NCBI GenBank assembly: GCA_016291905.1
Contig: JAEEZS010000027.1
Span: forward strand, 1-39,487
Source: Bacteroidaceae bacterium
Lineage (GTDB): Bacteria; Bacteroidota; Bacteroidia; Bacteroidales; Bacteroidaceae
Direction: 5' to 3'
DNA length: 39,487 bases
The notes beneath the pieces are model-generated. The model was given only the letters and a program-made list of their open reading frames with translations, was not told the DNA's origin and ran no database searches. The position numbers and the translations under genes were made by a program. Shown one piece after another: positions 34,308 through 39,487 of this stretch (its first letter is position 1; each line of letters starts with the position of its first letter).

Positions 34308-34690
34308 AACACCTACCTTTTCTATTGTAAGGTGTTGAAAATAAATATGTAATAGCAGGTAGGTGTTTGTCGAGCACCTACCTAACACCTACCTGTCACT
34401 TACCAGTTTGTAAAAGCACATTCACTTTCATTTCTCAACCTTCTCAAGTTCTTGACTGTTTGATTATTCAACACATTATTTCCACATGGTTGCTCATAGT
34501 TTTGCTGCGCCACCCATTCATGGAAAACTCTTGGTAATTCGCGTTTACTTTGTTTATAATTCTCTGATTTCCATTTTTTCGGACATTCAGATAAGTTGAC
34601 AGGTAAGTGTCAGGTAGGTGTTTTGCGAACACTTACCTGGCTTAACGGCTTATAACATAGTCAGTTCTGGCGAAAAAGGTAGGTGTTGGC
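34308..34690. repeat. Cluster of nine direct/inverted AGGTAGGTGTT-like motifs
   Basis: Copies lie at 34308-34318, 34356-34367, 34374-34383, 34384-34395, 34396-34404, 34600-34610, 34611-34622, 34628-34639 and 34677-34690, in both orientations. Three are tandem at about 11-base spacing (34374-34404). Two pairs form hairpins: 34356-34383 and 34611-34639. The interval 34405-34599 is AT-rich with no other signal that I can name. The whole 34070-34804 stretch lacks a supported gene. Such iteron-like clusters can be protein-binding sites, replication elements or mobile-element ends; I cannot tell which. Confidence 0.7.
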
Positions 34691-34804
34691 ACTTTTTCGG
34701 GAGTAAACATAAAATAGTTCTAGCGTTTAACCGAGTCAACTTATCTAAGGGTTAAGAAACATAGGTAGTCAACCTTTTTCAGGAAACTACCAGATGTCTT
34801 ACCC

Positions 34805-35176
34805 TCACTCTACCTCCTTCGGACGGCGGAGGGGGATGAGGCCTGAGTGGGCGGAAACGGGGATGAGGGTGACGTGGTCGGTGGCGTTGTCAACGAGGAG
34901 AAGCGTGGTTTCTTCGGCAAGGCGGGTGTGGGTGAGGGTGTCTCCCGCATGGGCGTGAGAGGCGATGAGGCTGTCGTTCAGCCAGACGGCAAGGTCCTGC
35001 CCACGGAAGTCGTCCGTAACGACAAACTGATAGACATCCTGACGGATACGCTCCTCGCGGTTGCCCAAAAGGTTGTAACTCCAGAGGAGGAACATCAGCA
35101 CGACAGCAAACACGGCTACAAACAGCACGGCTGTGCCCGCAAGAAATGATTTATTGGCATTCTTGGCTTTTCGCAT
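34805..35176 (-). CDS. Small single-pass membrane protein, unknown function
   Basis: This 123-residue protein starts at ATG 35174-35176; an upstream TTG at 35248 would read through the promoter, so I reject it. The N-terminus MRKAKNANKSF is basic, then one membrane helix (about 11-33, FLAGTAVLFVAVFAVVLMFLLW) and an extracytoplasmic domain of about 85 residues with acidic and Thr-rich stretches (DDFRGQDLAVWLNDSLIASH, LVDNATDHVTLIPVSAH). No family recognised. The -7 element ends only four bases before the ATG, so the mRNA may be leaderless. It is divergent from the rimP operon. Confidence 0.7.
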   Translation of the reverse strand: MRKAKNANKSFLAGTAVLFVAVFAVVLMFLLWSYNLLGNREERIRQDVYQFVVTDDFRGQDLAVWLNDSLIASHAHAGDTLTHTRLAEETTLLLVDNATDHVTLIPVSAHSGLIPLRRPKEVE

Positions 35177-35180
35177 GGCG

Positions 35181-35212
35181 CAAAGGTAGTTTATGCCGAG
35201 CGATAAAACAAG
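35181..35212 (-). promoter_or_regulatory. Promoter of the small membrane protein gene
   Basis: On the minus strand, CTTG (35212-35209; one mismatch to TTTG), a 20-base spacer and an exact TACCTTTG (35188-35181). Only GCGC separates the -7 element from the ATG, so transcription should start at or next to the start codon. Confidence 0.65.
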
Positions 35213-35313
35213 AATAACAGCGCATTTTTTGATTTTTCCGAGGCTCAACCCGGCTAAAACGTCATTAAAGGGAGGGCAAAAACGCTGAAATTGTAATTTT
35301 TTTGCAAAAATGT

Positions 35314-35344
35314 TTTGTCCTTATTATAAAAAGCAGTACTTTTG
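35314..35344 (+). promoter_or_regulatory. Perfect promoter for the rimP-nusA-infB operon
   Basis: TTTG (35314-35317), a 19-base spacer and TACTTTTG (35337-35344) match the Bacteroidetes consensus exactly. Transcription is expected near 35350, giving a leader of about 100 bases before rimP. Confidence 0.87.
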
Positions 35345-35372
35345 CCAGCGATTTAGGTGATTAACGCTTAAG

Positions 35373-35394
35373 TGGCTCCTTTTTCAGGGAGCCA
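35373..35394 (+). ncRNA. Leader hairpin upstream of rimP (possible attenuator)
   Basis: TGGCTCC (35373-35379) pairs perfectly with GGAGCCA (35388-35394) around an eight-base loop, then TTTCATTTAAATG follows. It lies in the rimP leader, about 25 bases after the predicted transcript start and 60 bases before the ATG. It could be a weak attenuator or a binding site for an operon product. No known riboswitch fold is recognisable. Confidence 0.4.
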
Positions 35395-35453
35395 TTTCAT
35401 TTAAATGAGGAAGAAAGAAAAGACCATAAGTCAGACGAAACAGTTTTGCATAC

Positions 35454-35918
35454 ATGATTGAAAAGAACAAAATTATCGAGATTGTAAATGAGTGGCTTGA
35501 GGGCAAGGACTACTTTCTTGTGGACGTTACCGTAAGCCCTGACGACGAAATTGTTGTGGAGATTGACCATGCCGACGGCGTGTGGATTGAGGATTGCGTG
35601 GAACTGAGCCGTTACATTGAGTCGAAGCTCAATCGCGACGAGGAGGACTTCGGACTGGAAGTCGGCTCGGCAGGCATCGGACAGCCCTTCAAGGTACGTC
35701 AGCAGTACGTGAACCACGTGGACAAAGAGGTGGAAGTGCTGGCAGGCGACGGACGCAAATATCGCGGCACGCTCAGCGAGGCTACGGACGACACCTTCAC
35801 CGTCACCGTGCAGGAGAAAGTGCTGGCTGAAGGCGCCAAGCGCCCCAAGATGGAGCCCGTCCCCCACACCTGGCGCTACGATGAGGTGAAGTACACCAAG
35901 GCTATCATCACATTCTGA
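35454..35918 (+). CDS. rimP: Ribosome maturation factor RimP
   Basis: This 154-residue cytosolic protein is needed for 30S subunit maturation. The N-terminal alpha/beta domain has VNEWLEGKDYFLVDVTVSPDD, then VVEIDHADGVWIEDCVELSRYIE, which matches the family's IDxxxGvxiddCxxvSrxie core. The EVGSAGIGQPFKV segment corresponds to the family's eVSSPGldrPL turn, slightly diverged. The C-terminal SH3-like domain spans about 85-154 (KYRGTLSEATDDTFTVTV). It is the first gene of the conserved rimP-nusA-infB order, with nusA 36 bases downstream. Length is normal. Confidence 0.95.
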   Translation: MIEKNKIIEIVNEWLEGKDYFLVDVTVSPDDEIVVEIDHADGVWIEDCVELSRYIESKLNRDEEDFGLEVGSAGIGQPFKVRQQYVNHVDKEVEVLAGDGRKYRGTLSEATDDTFTVTVQEKVLAEGAKRPKMEPVPHTWRYDEVKYTKAIITF

Positions 35919-35954
35919 TAAGGTTAGAGCAAAAAAACAAACACAATATACAAC

Positions 35955-37220
35955 ATGGCAACAACAGCAAAAAAGAACACCATCAGCCTGGCAGACATGT
36001 TCCAGGAATTCAAGGAATCGAAAAACATTGACCGTACGACGCTCATCAGCGTGCTCGAGGAGAGCTTCCGCAGCGTCATCGCCAAGACGTATGGCAGCGA
36101 CAAGAACTACGACGTCATCGTCAACCCCGACAAGGGTGACTTCGAAATCTACCGCAACCGCGAGGTAGTGGAGGACGAGGAATTCACAAACCCCAACACC
36201 GAGATTCCCCTCTCCGAGGCACAGAAAATCGACGAAGACTACGAGCCGGGCGAGGAAGTGACGGAGGAGGTACACTTTGCCGATTTCGGTCGACGCGCCA
36301 TCCTCACCCTGCGCCAGACGCTTGCTGCCAAAATCCTTGAGCTGGAGAAGGACAGCCTCTACAACAAGTACAAAGAGCAGATTGGCTCCATCGTGGCAGC
36401 CGAGGTCTACCAGATTTGGAAAAAGGAGCTGCTGCTGCTCGACGACGAGGGCAACGAGCTGCTGCTGCCGAAGAGCGAGCAGATTCCCAGCGACTTCTTC
36501 CGCAAGGGCGAAACCGTGCGTGCCGTTGTGCTCCGCGTGGACAACGACAACAACAACCCCAAAATCATCCTCAGCCGCACGTCCAACCTTTTCCTGCAGC
36601 GCTTGCTAGAGCAGGAGGTGCCCGAAATCAACGACGGCCTCATCACCGTGCGCCGCATCGCCCGCATCCCCGGTGAGCGTGCCAAGATTGCTGTGGAGAG
36701 CTACGATGACCGTATCGACCCCGTCGGCGCCTGCGTCGGCGTGAAGGGCAGCCGCATTCATGGCATCGTGCGTGAGCTGCGCAACGAGAACATCGATGTC
36801 GTCAACTACTCCTCCAACATCGAAATCTTCATCAAGCGCGCTCTCCGTCCCGCCGAGGTCTCCAGCCTCGTCATGGACCAGGAGAACCACAAGGTGGAGG
36901 TTTACCTGAAGCCCGAGGAAGTCTCCCTCGCCATCGGTAAGGGTGGCTCGAATATCAAGCTGGCGAGCATGCTCACGGAATACACCATCGACGTCTTCCG
37001 CGAAATCGACGATAAGCAGGAAGAAGAGGACGTCTATCTGGAGGAATTCGCCAACGAGATAGACCAGTGGATCATCGATCAGTTTATTGGCATCGGCCTC
37101 GACACCGCCAAGAGCGTGCTGGCTGTACCCCGCGACGAACTTATCAAGAAAACCGACCTTGAGGAGGAGACCATCGACAACGTGCTCGAGATTCTCCGTG
37201 CTGAATTTGAGGAAGACTAA
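35955..37220 (+). CDS. nusA: Transcription termination/antitermination factor NusA
   Basis: This 421-residue protein binds RNA polymerase and nascent RNA and controls pausing, termination and antitermination. The N-terminal polymerase-binding domain (about 1-125) includes [18 protein letters not shown]. The S1 domain follows (about 130-205), then two KH domains with the hallmark [21 protein letters not shown] (in parts near 255-275) and [14 protein letters not shown] near 320-335. The C-terminal helical part (about 350-421) ends with the acidic EFEED. It lacks the second acidic repeat of the longer E. coli protein, as is normal in this phylum. The infB ATG follows after 17 bases. Confidence 0.96.
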   Translation: MATTAKKNTISLADMFQEFKESKNIDRTTLISVLEESFRSVIAKTYGSDKNYDVIVNPDKGDFEIYRNREVVEDEEFTNPNTEIPLSEAQKIDEDYEPGEEVTEEVHFADFGRRAILTLRQTLAAKILELEKDSLYNKYKEQIGSIVAAEVYQIWKKELLLLDDEGNELLLPKSEQIPSDFFRKGETVRAVVLRVDNDNNNPKIILSRTSNLFLQRLLEQEVPEINDGLITVRRIARIPGERAKIAVESYDDRIDPVGACVGVKGSRIHGIVRELRNENIDVVNYSSNIEIFIKRALRPAEVSSLVMDQENHKVEVYLKPEEVSLAIGKGGSNIKLASMLTEYTIDVFREIDDKQEEEDVYLEEFANEIDQWIIDQFIGIGLDTAKSVLAVPRDELIKKTDLEEETIDNVLEILRAEFEED

Positions 37221-37237
37221 TCTTTAATCATCACTTC

Positions 37238-39487
37238 ATGGCAAGATTTAGTAAGGTAATCAAAGATTTGAACATAGGAAGGCAGCGCGCCATCGACTTC
37301 CTGGAGAAGAAGGGCTGTCCCGTGGAGGACGACCTGAACGCGAAGCTGACCGACGAGCAGGTAGCCCTGCTCACCACCGAGTTTGCTCCCGACAAGAATC
37401 TCAAGAAGGAAACCGAGAAGCGCCAGGCTGAACGTCAGGAGCGCCACGAACGCTTCCAGGCCGAGAAAGAAAAGGAGAAAAAAGCTGCCTCCAAAGAGCC
37501 GGAGATGGTGGAAACTGTTGTGCCTGAAGAAGCCAAGCCGCGCTTTACCACAATAGGTAAGATTGACCTGGAAGAACTTTCAGGCAAGAAAAAGGCTGCC
37601 AAGGCAACGGAGAAGAAGGAGAAAGTCGCTGAAAAGCCCAAGGCAAAAGCAGCAGAAAAGCCAGAGAAGGCTGCCAAAGAACCCAAGGAGCAGGTGGCAG
37701 AGAAGCCCGAAGAGACGGTAGCCGAAACGCCCAAGGAGGAAGTGGCTGAAATGCCCAAGGAGCCTGTAGCCGAAACCGCTCCCGTCAAGGAAGAACCCCA
37801 GGAAGAAATCGCCGAGGCTCCCGCTGTTGTTGAAACCGAAGAATCTGAGGAATCCGAGGAATCCGAAGAATCCGAAGAACAGTCAGAAAAGAAGGAAGAG
37901 GAAATCTTCGAGTTTGACCATTCAGACTTGCAAATGAAACCGCTTACCGTCCTCGGCAAGGTCGACCTTAGCGCTATTAATCAATCCACTCGTCCGAAGA
38001 AAAAATCGAAGGAAGAGAAGAAAAAGGAACGCGAGGAGAAGGAGAAAGCCCGTCAGGAACAGCGCAAACAGATTAAGGAGAACATCCTCAAGGATATCCG
38101 CAAGGATAGCGGCGCCAAAGGTACGGGTGAGGCTCAGAAGAAAAAGCGCAACCGCATTGGCGGTAGCGAGCGCGTGGACATCAACAAAGCCGGCGCAGCT
38201 GTCGGTGGACCGTCTTCTTCCAACAACAACGGCAAACGCGAAGACCGTCGCGGCAAAAGTGCCGAACGGGATAGAGATCGCGCACGTCGCATCCTGGAGA
38301 AGAACGAGCTTAACGAAGGTGATGTTTCAAAGCAAGTGAAGGACACGCTGGCCCGCCTGACCAACAAGCAGAAGTCAGCCTCAGCCAAATACCGCAAGGA
38401 AAAGCGCGAGCAAGCCTTCAACCGTCAGTTAGAGCAGTTGGCCGAAGAAGAGGCTGGCAGCAAGGTGCTGAAGCTGACGGAGTTCGTCACCGCCAACGAA
38501 TTGGCAAGCATGATGAACGTCGGCGTGGCACAAGTCATCGGTACATGCATGAGCGTAGGTATCATGGTTTCTATCAACCAGCGCCTTGATGCTGAAACCA
38601 TCAACCTTGTGGCCTCAGAATTCGGCTTTACGACCGAGTTTGTCAGTGCCGAGGTAGCCAAGGCTGTCACCGAGGAAGCTGACGATGAAGCCGACCTCCT
38701 GCCCCGTGCTCCCATTGTCACCGTCATGGGTCATGTCGACCACGGTAAGACATCGTTGCTTGACTACATCCGCAAGTCGAACGTCATTGCCGGCGAGGCG
38801 GGCGGTATCACGCAGCACATCGGTGCTTACAACGTCACTCTTGAGGACGGGCGCCATATCACCTTCCTTGACACCCCTGGACACGAAGCCTTTACCGCCA
38901 TGCGTGCCCGTGGTGCGCAGGTAACGGATATCGCCATCATCATTGTGGCTGCTGACGACGATGTGATGCCCCAGACCAAGGAGGCTATCAGCCATGCACA
39001 GGCTGCTGGCGTGCCTATGGTCTTTGCCATTAACAAGATTGATAAGCCCCATGCCGACCCTGAGAAGATCAAGGGACAACTGGCGCAGATGAACCTCCTC
39101 GTGGAGGATTGGGGCGGCAAATACCAGTCTCAGGACATTTCGGCCAAGCAGGGTATCGGCGTAGAGGAGCTGTTGGAAAAGGTGCTTCTTGAAGCCGAAA
39201 TGCTGGAGCTCAAGGCTAATCCCAACCGCAAGGCTACGGGTTCCGTCATTGAATCCACGCTGGACAAGGGACGCGGCTATGTAGCTACGCTACTTGTCTC
39301 CAACGGCACGTTGAAGATGGGCGACATCGTCCTTGCCGGTACGCATTATGGCCGCATCAAGGCTATGTTCAACGAACGCGGACAGCGCGTGAAAAAGGCT
39401 GGTCCTTCGGAGCCGGTACTGATTCTCGGCCTCAACGGTGCACCGCAGGCTGGCGACAGCTTCCACGTCTTCGATACTGAACAGGAA
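37238..39487 (+). CDS. infB: Translation initiation factor IF-2, N-terminal and central part
   Basis: The frame opens at ATG 37238 ([14 protein letters not shown]) and is still open at the window edge, 750 codons in. The product is a GTPase that places initiator tRNA on the ribosome. Residues 1-50 form the IF2-N helical domain. About 60-430 is a long Lys/Glu/Ala/Pro-rich low-complexity linker. A second IF2-N-like helical motif ([16 protein letters not shown]) precedes the G domain. The G domain shows G1 GHVDHGKT (498-505), then DTPGHEAF and NKIDKP. Domain II follows ([20 protein letters not shown]). The rest of domains II-IV lies outside. The long linker is typical of Bacteroidetes IF-2. Confidence 0.96.
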   Translation, partial: MARFSKVIKDLNIGRQRAIDFLEKKGCPVEDDLNAKLTDEQVALLTTEFAPDKNLKKETEKRQAERQERHERFQAEKEKEKKAASKEPEMVETVVPEEAKPRFTTIGKIDLEELSGKKKAAKATEKKEKVAEKPKAKAAEKPEKAAKEPKEQVAEKPEETVAETPKEEVAEMPKEPVAETAPVKEEPQEEIAEAPAVVETEESEESEESEESEEQSEKKEEEIFEFDHSDLQMKPLTVLGKVDLSAINQSTRPKKKSKEEKKKEREEKEKARQEQRKQIKENILKDIRKDSGAKGTGEAQKKKRNRIGGSERVDINKAGAAVGGPSSSNNNGKREDRRGKSAERDRDRARRILEKNELNEGDVSKQVKDTLARLTNKQKSASAKYRKEKREQAFNRQLEQLAEEEAGSKVLKLTEFVTANELASMMNVGVAQVIGTCMSVGIMVSINQRLDAETINLVASEFGFTTEFVSAEVAKAVTEEADDEADLLPRAPIVTVMGHVDHGKTSLLDYIRKSNVIAGEAGGITQHIGAYNVTLEDGRHITFLDTPGHEAFTAMRARGAQVTDIAIIIVAADDDVMPQTKEAISHAQAAGVPMVFAINKIDKPHADPEKIKGQLAQMNLLVEDWGGKYQSQDISAKQGIGVEELLEKVLLEAEMLELKANPNRKATGSVIESTLDKGRGYVATLLVSNGTLKMGDIVLAGTHYGRIKAMFNERGQRVKKAGPSEPVLILGLNGAPQAGDSFHVFDTEQE
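37841..37876 (+). repeat. Four 9-bp repeats coding Glu-Ser-Glu in infB
   Basis: Nine-base units GAATCTGAG / GAATCCGAG / GAATCCGAA / GAATCCGAA encode ESE four times in the IF-2 linker. The copy number may vary between strains without changing the reading frame. Confidence 0.8.

Noticed and set aside
34105..34377. Short open frames across the 21-bp array in either direction
   Set aside because: The seven-residue periodicity comes from the 21-base repeat; there is no signal or family, and the same effect is seen at 6241-6345.

Overview
The window looks like chromosomal DNA of a Bacteroidales bacterium, most likely Prevotella-like. Three things point there. There are no convincing Shine-Dalgarno sites. 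Several promoters match the Bacteroidetes pattern TTTG-N19-22-TAnnTTTG. The gene content also fits: a frdCAB-type fumarate reductase/succinate dehydrogenase, a BspA-like leucine-rich-repeat giant, a DUF3667 protein, and lipoproteins with acidic residues right after the lipidated Cys. The genus is inference. Both edges cut genes: pckA at the left and infB at the right.

Layout. 1-309: end of pckA. 310-583: spacer with a 34-bp perfect inverted repeat. 584-3160: GH78 alpha-L-rhamnosidase lipoprotein. 3297-6116 (minus): TPR/OmpA-like lipoprotein then dprA, with a perfect promoter. 6241-6345: 21-bp tandem array. 6350-9837 (minus): xerD then a secreted S9 peptidase. 9911-12568 (plus): aroQ, O-methyltransferase, rbfA, LolC/E-like permease. 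12714-16217 (plus): frdC-frdA-frdB. 16302-21386 (minus): MFS transporter, pepT, CPA2 antiporter, tightly coupled. 21575-34069 (plus): a six-gene envelope operon. 34070-34804: gene-free DNA holding a second 21-bp array and an iteron-like motif cluster. 34805-35176 (minus): small membrane protein on an apparently leaderless mRNA. 35314-39487 (plus): rimP-nusA-infB.

Most of the window is housekeeping. The exception is the operon at 21575-34069. It starts from a perfect promoter and encodes, in order: a 2283-residue secreted LRR protein, a small lipoprotein, a zinc-ribbon membrane protein (DUF3667), another small lipoprotein, a lipoprotein resembling BMP-family binding proteins, and a 782-residue lipoprotein that fuses a LivJ-like type I periplasmic-binding domain to a legumain/GPI8-like C13 cysteine peptidase. 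Aligned by eye, the peptidase keeps the catalytic Asn/His/Cys of legumain and the residues that form its Asn-selecting S1 pocket. No ABC permease or ATPase is encoded nearby, so the two binding-protein folds are probably not transporters. My working model is an envelope system in which a ligand-sensing, asparagine-specific protease or transpeptidase processes or anchors the LRR giant or the companion lipoproteins. The domains can be seen in the sequence; the joint function is inference.
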